Source: Geminocystis sp. GBBB08
GTDB taxonomy: Bacteria; Cyanobacteriota; Cyanobacteriia; Cyanobacteriales; Cyanobacteriaceae
Reading direction: 5' to 3'
Length of the DNA: 35,743 nucleotides
Assembly (NCBI RefSeq): GCF_016743215.1
Contig: NZ_VRZC01000022.1
Coordinates: forward strand, 1 to 35,743
The notes below the pieces were generated by a model. That model saw only the letters and a list, made by a program, of their open reading frames with translations. It had not been told where the DNA came from and made no database searches. Shown in pieces: positions 17,574 to 25,733 of the stretch (position 1 is its first letter; every line of letters begins with the position of its first letter). Made by a program: the position numbers and the translations under genes.

Positions 17574-18974
17574 ATGAAGGTATTTATATCTCCATTTAAT
17601 AAGATCAAATTTTATATTATTGTTACTTTTATTATTTTCTTTTTAGCTAGTAGTTTACGCCATAATTTATATAATTCTAATGCTTATGATTTAGGTATTT
17701 TTGACAATGGAATTTATTTAATTTCTCAAGGAAAAAATCCCTATGTTAGTTTTCGAGAATTACATATTTTAGGGGATCATGCTGCGTGGATTTTATATTT
17801 AATTGCCCCTTTATATGTTATTTTGCCAACAGTTTATTGGCTATTTATTATACAATCTTTTGCTTTAGCTATCGCCATTTTACCGATTTGGCATTTAGGA
17901 AAGTTAATGGGTTTAACAGATTCAAAAACTAAAACTGTTTGTTTAATATACATATTATATCCATTGATTTTTAACGTTAATTTATTTGACTTTCACCCAG
18001 AAGTAATTGCTGTACCTTTATTTTTTAGTGCTATTTTAGCGGTAAGATCAAATAATTTTTTTGGGTTTATTATTTCTATTTTTTTTATCTTAGGATGTAA
18101 AGCGGTTTTAGCTTTAAATATAATGATGATGGGTATATGGTTGATAATTTTTAATCATCAAAAAAGATACGGAATGATAGCTATATTTAGCGGTCTTTTT
18201 TGGTTTATTATTGCTACTCAATTACTCATTCCTATTTTCAGTGGAGAAGAAGCAGCCGCTGTGAGTAGATATGGTTTTTTAGGAAATTCAGTGGCAGAAA
18301 TTATCCTTAATTTAGTATTAAAACCGCAAATTATTTTATCGTATTTATTGACAGGTGCGAACTTAGAATATTTATTATTATTATTCATTCCGGTTATTCC
18401 GGCTTTAGCATGGCAAGAATTGACTAATTTAATTCCCGCAATTCCTGCTATATTTCTTAACTTATTAACAGATTATCAACCCCAAAAAGATTTGATTCAT
18501 CAATATTCTTTACCGATAATTCCTTTTCTGATTTTGACAGTTATAAGTAGTTTAGCTAATCAAAAAACATGGCTATCTAGTAGTATAAAATTAAGAATTT
18601 GGTCACTAATTACTTTTTTAATATTAGCTAAATATGTTTATTTTTTTCCTAATTCTCTTTATTTAAAAAATTTATTTACATGGCAATCAACCAATGAAGC
18701 AATTAATTTAATTGATAAAAAAGCATCCGTTTTAACTGCCTCACAAATAGTACCTCATTTAAGTCATAGAGAAATAATTTACCTAGCTACAGATGATTTT
18801 AGGAATGAAAAGATAGATGATATTGACTATATTTTACTTAATTTAGCTCATCCTGGCTTTGGTAGTTCTAAGGAAAAGATTAAAGAGTTGATTGAATTGC
18901 TAAAATTTAATAATAATTTTAAATTAATCCATGAAAAAGATAACATATTTCTATTTAATAAACAAAATCAATGA
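17574..18974 (+). CDS. DUF2079 family polytopic membrane protein
   Basis: A 466-residue protein with roughly ten hydrophobic helices. The DUF2079 signature is clear in the N-terminal third: LRHNLYNSNAYDLGIFDNGIY, RELHILGDHAAWILYLIAPLY and NLFDFHPEVIAVPLFF. These acidic and His residues face the outside in related GT-C-type membrane glycosyltransferases, so a role in transferring sugars from lipid carriers is possible but unproven. The C-terminal 100 residues are more hydrophilic. It appears to be a single-gene unit; the next gene is about 400 bases further on. Confidence 0.85.
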   Translation: MKVFISPFNKIKFYIIVTFIIFFLASSLRHNLYNSNAYDLGIFDNGIYLISQGKNPYVSFRELHILGDHAAWILYLIAPLYVILPTVYWLFIIQSFALAIAILPIWHLGKLMGLTDSKTKTVCLIYILYPLIFNVNLFDFHPEVIAVPLFFSAILAVRSNNFFGFIISIFFILGCKAVLALNIMMMGIWLIIFNHQKRYGMIAIFSGLFWFIIATQLLIPIFSGEEAAAVSRYGFLGNSVAEIILNLVLKPQIILSYLLTGANLEYLLLLFIPVIPALAWQELTNLIPAIPAIFLNLLTDYQPQKDLIHQYSLPIIPFLILTVISSLANQKTWLSSSIKLRIWSLITFLILAKYVYFFPNSLYLKNLFTWQSTNEAINLIDKKASVLTASQIVPHLSHREIIYLATDDFRNEKIDDIDYILLNLAHPGFGSSKEKIKELIELLKFNNNFKLIHEKDNIFLFNKQNQ

Positions 18975-19090
18975 TCTAGCAATTTTACGTATGTAACATT
19001 TTATTTAATCAATTAAATGTCTATTTTATTTTAGTTTCTATGGTGGTACTCATAATTACTAAAAATATACTTTTTATTTCTATTCATCTA

Positions 19091-19228
19091 ACTCAGATCT
19101 TGCACCAGTACAATAATACCAATGAAACAAAACGGGAAAAATCAATTCTTATTACTTTTCCCTCTTCCCTTTTCCCTTTTCCCTATCCTCATCGAGAATT
19201 GATGATAGAGATGCAAGAAGATCTAAGT
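19091..19228. mobile_element. MITE-like element D, copy 1
   Basis: It begins ACTCAGATCTTGCACC and ends with the related inverted sequence ATGCAAGAAGATCTAAGT (19211-19228), about 138 bp in all. The interior contains a CCCTTTTCCC-rich pyrimidine tract. The first ~105 bases recur almost unchanged at 35619-35743, and a lone end is at 29396-29415. Together with its flanks it fills the spacer of about 400 bases between the DUF2079 and hydrolase genes. Confidence 0.55.
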
Positions 19229-19381
19229 CTAAGGTTATTTGGGAATTATGATCATTTTAAGCTACTTCTCAAGCAGGGCATTTTTAAAGTAGAGTTAATT
19301 TCAACAAAAAAAATTTATGGAGTTTCGAGAGTATAAAAAAGTTTATAATAGTTAATATAACTTAATAAAATGCAATAATAT

Positions 19382-20296
19382 ATGACTATCACTAGTAATA
19401 ACTCAATTCATTATGTATCTGCTATAGAAGGTAACTATTGGCAATGGCGAGGACAACAAATATACTATGTAAAAGGGGGGAATTCTAGCCCTGAAAAACC
19501 ACCTTTATTATTAGTACATGGTTTTGGTGCTTCTACGGATCATTGGCGTAAAAATATTCATCAATTGAAACAAAATTTCTCGGTGTGGGCGATCGATATG
19601 TTAGGATTCGGGAGATCTAGTAAACCTGCTTGGGAATACAGTGGTAAGCTGTGGCGAGAGCAATTAAACGATTTTATTACAGAAATAATTAAAGAACCTA
19701 CGGTTATCGCTGGTAATTCTTTGGGTGGTTATGCTTGTTTATGTACCGCCGCCGAGTATCATCATAATGTAGCGGGGGTGATATTACTTAATAGTGCTGG
19801 CCCTTTTTCTGATATGGTGACAAAAAAACCGACTATGATGCAAAAAATTAGTAGTTGGATATTGAAACAAACTTGGATTACTTATATTTTATTTCAAAGA
19901 CTACGCCATAAGAAAAATATCCGCAAAACCCTTGAAAAAGTCTATTTAGATTCTAGTGCCATTACGGATCAATTAGTTGAAGATATTTACCGCCCTTCTT
20001 GTGATGAGGGTGCTTTACAAGTGTTTAGCTCTGTATTTAAAAGTCCTCAAGGGGAAAAAATTGATCAATTGTTACAGAAAATGACTTGTCCTTTGCTTAA
20101 TATTTGGGGTGAAGCTGATCCTTGGATGCGATCGCAAGAAAGGGGGAAGAAATTTGAAAAATATTATCATAATTTAACTCAATTTTACCTCAAAGCAGGT
20201 CATTGTCCCCATGATGAAGTACCAGAAGAAGTTAATCATATAATTAAAAGTTGGGTAGAGGAGAAATTAACTAGGAATTTAGAATTTAGAATTTAG
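19382..20296 (+). CDS. Alpha/beta-fold hydrolase
   Basis: A 304-residue soluble hydrolase of the alpha/beta fold. The oxyanion region is LLVHGFGASTDHW, the strand after it gives AIDMLGFGRSSKP, the nucleophile elbow is AGNSLGGYA (Ser), the acid lies in IWGEADPW (Asp), and the base is His in KAGHCPHDEVPEEV. The wording is like the cyanobacterial and chloroplast group related to pheophytinase-type esterases, but the substrate cannot be assigned. The last residues (NLEFRI) and the stop codon are encoded by a 7-base tandem repeat that begins inside the gene, so the extreme C-terminus is not ancestral. Confidence 0.9.
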   Translation: MTITSNNSIHYVSAIEGNYWQWRGQQIYYVKGGNSSPEKPPLLLVHGFGASTDHWRKNIHQLKQNFSVWAIDMLGFGRSSKPAWEYSGKLWREQLNDFITEIIKEPTVIAGNSLGGYACLCTAAEYHHNVAGVILLNSAGPFSDMVTKKPTMMQKISSWILKQTWITYILFQRLRHKKNIRKTLEKVYLDSSAITDQLVEDIYRPSCDEGALQVFSSVFKSPQGEKIDQLLQKMTCPLLNIWGEADPWMRSQERGKKFEKYYHNLTQFYLKAGHCPHDEVPEEVNHIIKSWVEEKLTRNLEFRI

Positions 20297-20313
20297 AATT
20301 TAGAATTTAGAAT
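20275..20313. repeat. GAATTTA heptamer tandem repeat (~5.5 units)
   Basis: GAATTTA repeats without change from 20275 to 20313. It overlaps the last seven codons of the hydrolase gene and supplies its TAG stop (20294-20296). Because 7 is not a multiple of 3, each frame soon meets the TAG. Confidence 0.9.
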
Positions 20314-20340
20314 GAGAAAGCAAAAAATTACCAGCATCTT

Positions 20341-20460
20341 CTAGTCTTCTAGTCTTCTAGTCTTCTAGTCTTCTAGTCTTCTAGTCTTCTAGTCTTCTAG
20401 TCTTCTAGTCTCCTAGTCTCCTCCTCTTCTAGCCTTCTCCTCTCCTAGTCTTCTTGTCAC
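20341..20460. repeat. CTAGTCTT octamer tandem repeat (15 units)
   Basis: Eight perfect copies of CTAGTCTT (20341-20404) are followed by seven variant copies (CTAGTCTC, CTCCTCTT, CTAGCCTT and similar) to 20460. One strand is almost pure pyrimidine apart from the central AG. It lies between the hydrolase gene and the cobalt/nickel transport operon, ending 92 bases before cbiM. Confidence 0.95.
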
Positions 20461-20465
20461 TATCT

Positions 20466-20481
20466 ATTACTTATCAGTAAT
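20466..20481. promoter_or_regulatory. Candidate operator before cbiM
   Basis: ATTACT-TATC-AGTAAT is a perfect 6-bp inverted repeat 71 bases before the cbiM start. It could bind a metal-responsive repressor. I looked for a cobalamin riboswitch in this leader and do not see one. Confidence 0.3.
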
Positions 20482-20552
20482 GCCCTTAAGAGGGATTGAA
20501 AAGAAAAGAAATTCATTGCTACCATAAATGAATATTAATTAAATAATTAAAA

Positions 20553-21479
20553 ATGCACATTCCCGACGGTTTTATCTCTCCATCAGTTGCCATTGTTACT
20601 ACTATTACAAGTACTGGATTTGTAGCACTTTCTTTAGCTCGTATTCGTGACGAAATAAATTTAAAACAAGCTCCTGTTATGGCATTAACCACCGCTTTTA
20701 TTTTTGCGGCACAAATGATTAATTTTCCAGTTGCAGGAGGCACAAGTGGGCATCTTTTAGGTGCTACTTTAGCTGTTATTATTTTAGGTAATCCTTGGGC
20801 GGCTACTATCTCCATTGCCACAGTATTACTCATACAAGCTGTTTTGTTTGCTGATGGTGGTATAACTGCCTTAGGGGCAAATATTTTTAATATGGCAATA
20901 GTGGGAGTTTGGGTAAGTTGGGGATTATTTAAAACTTTGCAAAGACTGTTAGGAGGCAAAAAAACACGTTTACCATTAGTCGCAGGAATTACCGCTTGTA
21001 TTAGCACTATAGCGGCTTCTTTTTGTTGTAGTTTAATACTTATTTTTTCTAATACAGCTTCCGCTTCTGTTGTTCTACCAGCTATGACAGGAATACATAT
21101 ATTGATTGGTGTAGGAGAAGGATTGATTACGGGAGGAGTGATAACATATTTAATTACTGTGCGTCCAGATTTATTACCCGGAGATGAACCACCACTACAA
21201 AAATGGTTGATTCCTGTAATTAGTACGTTATTAGTAGCAGGAGTGTTATCATTATTTGCCTCTTCTTTTCCTGATGGTTTAGAAAAAGTTGCCGAAAATC
21301 TAGGATTTATTCACTTAGCTGAAAATGTCAGAATTCCTGTGAATACTCCTTTTGCTGATTATCAAGTAGCAGGAATTAATGAACAAATTGGTACTAGCAT
21401 TAGTGGTATTTTAGGTACAATAATTTGTTTTGGTTTAGCATTTATTATGACCAAATTTATCATTCGTAAAAGTGCTTAA
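20553..21479 (+). CDS. cbiM: ECF transporter substrate-binding subunit CbiM/NikM with C-terminal PDGLE (CbiN/NikN-like) part
   Basis: The metal-binding membrane subunit of a cobalt or nickel energy-coupling-factor importer. It starts with the diagnostic MHIPDGF, whose N-terminal amine and His coordinate the metal. The CbiM core follows, with about six to seven helices (QMINFPVAGGTSGHLLGATLA, FADGGITALGANIFNMA). After about residue 220 comes a separate helix and the SSFPDGLEKVAENLGF motif of the PDGLE/NikN-type domain, then a final helix, so M and N functions are fused in one chain. The gene overlaps cbiQ by 8 bases. Nickel versus cobalt cannot be decided from sequence. Confidence 0.93.
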   Translation: MHIPDGFISPSVAIVTTITSTGFVALSLARIRDEINLKQAPVMALTTAFIFAAQMINFPVAGGTSGHLLGATLAVIILGNPWAATISIATVLLIQAVLFADGGITALGANIFNMAIVGVWVSWGLFKTLQRLLGGKKTRLPLVAGITACISTIAASFCCSLILIFSNTASASVVLPAMTGIHILIGVGEGLITGGVITYLITVRPDLLPGDEPPLQKWLIPVISTLLVAGVLSLFASSFPDGLEKVAENLGFIHLAENVRIPVNTPFADYQVAGINEQIGTSISGILGTIICFGLAFIMTKFIIRKSA

Positions 21480-22134
21480 ATTATCCTTATTTTTAAGGTT
21501 AAGATTATCCTTAATTTTAGTTATCGCTACAGCCTTAATTAATACGGGTAGTTGGTCTTTTTTGCTCATTTATGGCATTATAGCATTATCTTGGTGTTTA
21601 TTTTTATCAACTCCCTTTTTTTCTCTAATTAAATTGTTAGGTGCAGAGTTAATTTTTCTCTCTTTAATGGCTTTACCTCTAGGGTGGCAAAAAGCCAGTT
21701 TTTTGCTGTTAAGATCACTTATTTGTTTACTAATAATGAACAGTTTTTTATTAACGGTACCAAAATATCATTTATCGATCGCTTTAAAGGGATTACCATT
21801 ACCTCTAAAAATGCAAGAAATTATTATTTTAACCGCCGAATATTTAGAAATATTATTGTCGGAAGTTAAACAAATGCACACTGCGGCAAAATTAAGAGGT
21901 TTAAAAGGAAATTCTCAATGGCTACGTTATATTAGTTCAGCCATGATAGGATCATTATATTTACGCAGTTTAGATCGTGCTGATCGGGTATATAATGCAA
22001 TGTTAATTAGAGGTTATCATGGAACTTTACCCATAGAAATAAAATCTTCAAAAGCTGAAAAATTTATCCTAATAATGATCGCAGTTATCCTGACTATTTT
22101 AACGTCTTCTTCTTATACAATATGGTTCAAATAA
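21472..22134 (+). CDS. cbiQ: ECF transporter transmembrane subunit CbiQ/NikQ
   Basis: The T component that couples the ATPase to the metal-binding subunit. Its 220 residues comprise hydrophobic N-terminal helices, a cytoplasmic loop with the coupling motif in AAKLRGLKG, and the second Ala-Arg-Gly-type motif in NAMLIRGYHG. Both are typical of CbiQ-family proteins. The start is a GTG inside the last codons of cbiM, which indicates translational coupling, and the end overlaps cbiO by 13 bases. Confidence 0.92.
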   Translation: MLKLSLFLRLRLSLILVIATALINTGSWSFLLIYGIIALSWCLFLSTPFFSLIKLLGAELIFLSLMALPLGWQKASFLLLRSLICLLIMNSFLLTVPKYHLSIALKGLPLPLKMQEIIILTAEYLEILLSEVKQMHTAAKLRGLKGNSQWLRYISSAMIGSLYLRSLDRADRVYNAMLIRGYHGTLPIEIKSSKAEKFILIMIAVILTILTSSSYTIWFK

Positions 22135-22859
22135 GTAATCAAAATCTACCAATAATTATTGTTGATGATGTCGAATTTAACTATGAAAAACAGCCTATTT
22201 TACAAAAAATATCTTTCAAATTAGAAGAGGGAGAAAGAGTTGCTTTATTAGGAAGAACGGGAGCTGGGAAAAGTACGTTATTAAACAACTTAATTGGCTT
22301 AAAATTACCTCAACAAGGTGAAATTATTATTGAGGGTTTAAAATTAGAAAATAAAAATCTTAAAGATATTAGAAAAAACATTGGTTTTGGCTTTCAAAAT
22401 CCTGAAGATCAATTATTTATGCCCACTATTTTAGAAGATGTGATGTTTGGCTTATTAAACTATGAAATATCCCCGACAGAAGCAAAAGAAAAAGCTCGAT
22501 TTCTCCTAGATAAATTTGACTTAATTAAGTATGAAAATCGCTCATCTCATGAATTATCAGGAGGACAAAAAAGGTTAGTTTCCTTAGCCTCAATTTTAGC
22601 ATTAGAACCCAATATTTTAATTTTAGATGAACCGACTAATGGACTTGATCCTTCGTGGCGAAAAAAATTAGCGGAAATTTTATTAACCCTAGAGGTGAAA
22701 GTAATTTTAATCGCATCTCATGATCTTAATTGGATCAAAAAAACAACCCAAAGGGGATTAGTATTAGATCAAGGAAAAATCCAAATTGATCAACCATTAT
22801 CAGAGTTATTTAAACAAGAAAAAATTTTAGAAAATTACGGATTACCTTTAGATTGGTAA
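22122..22859 (+). CDS. cbiO: ECF transporter ATPase CbiO/NikO
   Basis: The ABC-type ATPase of the cobalt/nickel importer. All motifs are intact: Walker A LLGRTGAGKSTLL, Q-loop GFGFQNPEDQLF, signature ELSGGQKRLVSLA, Walker B ILILDEPTNGLDP and the switch His in IASHDLNW. Its 245 residues are normal for the family. It begins within cbiQ and closes the three-gene operon; a diverged copy of element B follows soon after the stop. Confidence 0.95.
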   Translation: MVQISNQNLPIIIVDDVEFNYEKQPILQKISFKLEEGERVALLGRTGAGKSTLLNNLIGLKLPQQGEIIIEGLKLENKNLKDIRKNIGFGFQNPEDQLFMPTILEDVMFGLLNYEISPTEAKEKARFLLDKFDLIKYENRSSHELSGGQKRLVSLASILALEPNILILDEPTNGLDPSWRKKLAEILLTLEVKVILIASHDLNWIKKTTQRGLVLDQGKIQIDQPLSELFKQEKILENYGLPLDW

Positions 22860-22884
22860 ATATAGCCTTTTCTCTCCTTTACGG

Positions 22885-23037
22885 GGCAGACTAAGCAGAC
22901 GGGGGAGATAATGTTTCTGTGAATAATAAAAATTCTCTGCATCAGCACAAAGATTGGGAAATTTTCTACCTATCCTCCCCCACTACTCGTCAATCTGTCT
23001 TGTCTTCATCATTTTTCTTCTATCGAACTTGGGATAT
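22885..23037. mobile_element. Diverged copy of MITE-like element B
   Basis: The order of segments matches 7850-8003: two GCAGAC words, TTCTGTGAAT next to an AAAATTCTCT run, a mirrored GGGAAATTTTCT, a CCTCCCCC/GTCAATCTGTCT arm, then TTCTATCGAACTTGGGAT as the right terminus. The left 18-base end is missing or too diverged to see. It lies 26 bases after cbiO, where its hairpin could end the transcript. Confidence 0.55.
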
Positions 23038-23171
23038 CCTCCTCCTCTGTTACCTTTTCAAGAGGAATTAGGATGTTCAAGTAGTAGATAGTGAATAGTG
23101 AATCATAGATGATGAATTAATAGTGAATAATCAATGATTCCTTCCTAAGAGTTTTAACCTCTTGCTAATCA

Positions 23172-25091
23172 CTAATTTTTCATTGCTAAGGATGGTTTTT
23201 CCGCAAAAAATGAGTCTAAAATCTCCTCAGAAATTTGACGACTGGTTAAGCCTAAATCAGCAATAGATTCGTTAGGTGTAGCATGATCTACTAAAATATC
23301 AGGAACACCAAAACGTTTTAATTTAGCCCCAATACCATTATCTAATAAGGCTTCGGCCACGGCTGAACCAAAACCTCCTATTAAAGAGCCTTCTTCTAAA
23401 GTTACAACTTTACCGATTTTTTCCGCTAAAGGTAAAATTAATTCAGTATCAAGGGGTTTGACGAAACGAGCATTGATTACAGTGGCATCTATACCATGTT
23501 CGCTCAAAATTTCTGCCGTTTGCATCGCCGTATTAACCATTGTGCCGTAACCGACTAATAATAAATGATCACCGTTGCGTAAAATTTCTCCTTTGCCAAT
23601 TTCTAAGGCTTCCCAACCTTCTTCAGCTAAAGGCACACCTAAACCATTCCCCCGAGGATAACGCATGGCGATGGCACTGTCTGTATAATTAATACCTGTC
23701 ACCATCATACGCTGTAATTCAGCTTCGTCTTTAGGTGCCATGATGACAAGATTAGGGATACAACGAAGATAAGATATATCATACATCCCTTGATGAGTCG
23801 GACCATCAGCACCTACAATTCCCGCTCTATCTAAACAGAAAAAGACTGGTAACTTTTGAATACACACATCATGAATAATTTGATCATAAGCTCGTTGTAA
23901 GAAAGTTGAATAAATTGCTACGACAGGACGCATTCCCTCACAAGCCAAACCGGCGGCTAAAGTTACAGCGTGTTGTTCGGCGATACCGACATCAATATAT
24001 TGCTTAGGTAATTTTTGTTGTAACTTATCTAAACCGGTACCAGTAGCCATTGCGGCAGTGATACCAATAATTTTGGGGTTATTTTGGGCTAAAGTGGTGA
24101 GAGTATGGGCGAAAACCTTAGAATAACTCGGAGGCTTGGGCTTTGTGGAGGGTATGGGTTTACCCGTAGTTAAATTAAACGGACTTTGAGCATGATAACC
24201 GACTTGATCCTTTTCCGCGAGAGCGTAGCCTTTACCTTTTACGGTAATAACATGAACTAATACAGGTCCTTTTACCTTATGTGCCTTATTAAAAGTATCA
24301 ATTAATTCTTTGAGATTATGACCATCAATAGGACCAAAATAAGTAAAACCTAATTCTTCAATTACCGCTCCCACTTTAGGCATGGCAAGACGTTTCATCG
24401 CTTCTTTGAGGTTTTTCATTTCAGGAGAAAGATTTTCACCATCACCAAAGAAAGGAAAATGTTTGAATTGCTCTTCTAAATTATCGGTGATAAATTGGAT
24501 AGGATCAGATAAACGAACTTTGTTCAAATAACGAGAAATCGCGCCCACATTGGGGGAAATCGACATTTCGTTATCGTTTAACACTACCATCAAATTAGTA
24601 TTGGGTAAATGCCCAGCGTGGTTAATAGCTTCTAATGCCATACCGCCAGTTAATGCACCATCACCGATAATCGACACTACTTTGTAATTTTCGCCCTTGC
24701 TATCTCGTGCTAAAGCCATACCTAGTCCCGCAGAAATGCTTGTGGAGGCGTGTCCGGCTCCAAAATGGTCAAATTTGTTCTCTGAGCGTTTTAAGTAACC
24801 AGCAACGCCGTCTTTTTGCCGTAAAGTGTGAAAATTGTAGTATCTTCCTGTTAATAATTTATGAGGGTAAGCCTGATGTCCTACATCCCAAAGTACTTTA
24901 TCATGATCTAAATCAAGGGTTTGATATAAGCCAATCGTTAATTCTACCACTCCTAAACCAGGTCCTAAATGCCCCCCTGTAGCGGCGATGGTTTCTAAGT
25001 GTTTTTCTCGTATTTGTTGAGCAATATCTTCTAACTGTCGGATAGATAAACCATGTAATTGATTCGGGTGGGTTATTTCACTTAAGTGCAT
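23172..25091 (-). CDS. dxs: 1-deoxy-D-xylulose-5-phosphate synthase
   Basis: The thiamine-diphosphate enzyme that condenses pyruvate with glyceraldehyde-3-phosphate, the first and usually flux-controlling step of the MEP isoprenoid pathway. Its 639 residues fit the family. Visible features are [25 protein letters not shown], the ThDP/Mg motif [18 protein letters not shown] ending in LNDNEMSI, the transketolase Asp-Arg region [17 protein letters not shown], and the C-terminal [18 protein letters not shown]. dxr, the next pathway step, lies upstream on the same strand with only a 642-base non-coding spacer between them. Confidence 0.97.
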   Translation of the reverse strand: MHLSEITHPNQLHGLSIRQLEDIAQQIREKHLETIAATGGHLGPGLGVVELTIGLYQTLDLDHDKVLWDVGHQAYPHKLLTGRYYNFHTLRQKDGVAGYLKRSENKFDHFGAGHASTSISAGLGMALARDSKGENYKVVSIIGDGALTGGMALEAINHAGHLPNTNLMVVLNDNEMSISPNVGAISRYLNKVRLSDPIQFITDNLEEQFKHFPFFGDGENLSPEMKNLKEAMKRLAMPKVGAVIEELGFTYFGPIDGHNLKELIDTFNKAHKVKGPVLVHVITVKGKGYALAEKDQVGYHAQSPFNLTTGKPIPSTKPKPPSYSKVFAHTLTTLAQNNPKIIGITAAMATGTGLDKLQQKLPKQYIDVGIAEQHAVTLAAGLACEGMRPVVAIYSTFLQRAYDQIIHDVCIQKLPVFFCLDRAGIVGADGPTHQGMYDISYLRCIPNLVIMAPKDEAELQRMMVTGINYTDSAIAMRYPRGNGLGVPLAEEGWEALEIGKGEILRNGDHLLLVGYGTMVNTAMQTAEILSEHGIDATVINARFVKPLDTELILPLAEKIGKVVTLEEGSLIGGFGSAVAEALLDNGIGAKLKRFGVPDILVDHATPNESIADLGLTSRQISEEILDSFFAEKPSLAMKN

Positions 25092-25260
25092 TCTCTTAAA
25101 CTTCCTCTACTATTAGTTAACCTAATTTTAATACTTTCGATCCCAAGTTCTTTATTTTCTCTTAATGATTTTAACATTTTTAGTTATAGAAAAAATATTG
25201 ATTTCCGACAAATGATTTAGGACTGCTATATACTTAGTAAGGGTTATAACTGTTTGCAAT

Positions 25261-25542
25261 AATCTGTAGAAAATATGCTAGAATTTACTAAGACCAAAAG
25301 CCAAGGACTTTTAATTACTGGTGAAAATCCAAATTTACCACGTCACTGATGTTAAGTCAGATACCACTGGGAGTAAATTAAACACATATTAATTAAAACG
25401 AGGTATTTAATGAGGTTTAACTAAAAGTAAGGTCAAATGCTTTTGATAGCCATGATCTAAAGGCATTGCCGTTTATGCCTTGAATGCCACCGTTAAAAGT
25501 GGATAAACCTTTCAAAACATTAATTTTGTTTTTCTACAGATT
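25261..25542 (+). ncRNA. Candidate structured RNA or non-autonomous element between dxr and dxs
   Basis: AATCTGTAGAAAA (25261-25273) is the exact reverse complement of TTTTCTACAGATT (25530-25542), a 13-bp closing helix 282 bases across. Inside are two separate domains. Domain 1 is closed by AATTTACT/AGTAAATT (25282-25289 with 25372-25379). It holds AAAAG/CTTTT (25296-25300 with 25308-25312) and TGGT/ACCA (25319-25322 with 25337-25340). Domain 2 is closed by AGGTTTA/TAAACCT (25413-25419 with 25504-25510). It holds AAGGCAT/ATGCCTT (25460-25466 with 25475-25481) and CCAC/GTGG (25487-25490 with 25499-25502). Domain 1 carries GGTGAAAATCC, GTCACTG and AAGTCAGATACC in the order of a cobalamin-riboswitch core. 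The strand shown follows that resemblance. There is no protein frame of useful length. A mobile-element relic is the main alternative. Confidence 0.5.
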
Positions 25543-25559
25543 TTAATGAACGGTGATAG

Positions 25560-25733
25560 TTAATAGGGAATAGAGAATAGAGAATAGTTAATAAGCCAGT
25601 TTACATCTAGGTTTACTTACTGGTGAAGGTAGGCAAGGGGCAAGGGGCAATGGATAAGTTTCCTAACTCTAAATTCTAAATTCTAAATGGCGTTGCTGAA
25701 TTAATCAGAAGGTTATAAAAATCAATGGTTTAG
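25560..25733. repeat. Cluster of short tandem repeats downstream of dxr
   Basis: This stretch holds imperfect AATAGAG units (25562-25590), a CCAGT...ACTGG hairpin (from about 25598), GCAAGGG units (25630-25650) and CTAAATT units (25667-25690). A GGCGTTGCTGAATTAA string (25689-25704) follows, like those at the ends of cyanobacterial repeats. I see no gene in it. Confidence 0.5.

Noticed and set aside
19040-19336. 98-residue open frame before the hydrolase gene
   Set aside because: Most of it is element D, including the low-complexity pyrimidine tract (FPSSLFPFPYP). The remainder shows no recognisable domain.
20341-20460. CRISPR-like array
   Set aside because: The units are 8 bases with no spacers, so it is a simple tandem repeat.
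20461-20552. Cobalamin riboswitch in the cbiM leader
   Set aside because: The spacer is under 100 bases after the tandem array and lacks the conserved core strings.
20519-21007. 162-residue minus-strand frame
   Set aside because: It is antisense to cbiM, whose motifs are unmistakable.
25410-25424. Four-codon frame MRFN after a GAGGT sequence in the candidate RNA
   Set aside because: It has a tempting Shine-Dalgarno spacing, but the AGGTTTA bases are used by a helix and nothing supports translation.
25261-25542. Retron-type msr-msd RNA or group I/II intron
   Set aside because: The closing inverted repeat recalls a retron, but no reverse transcriptase is nearby. Intron core motifs and domain V are not seen.
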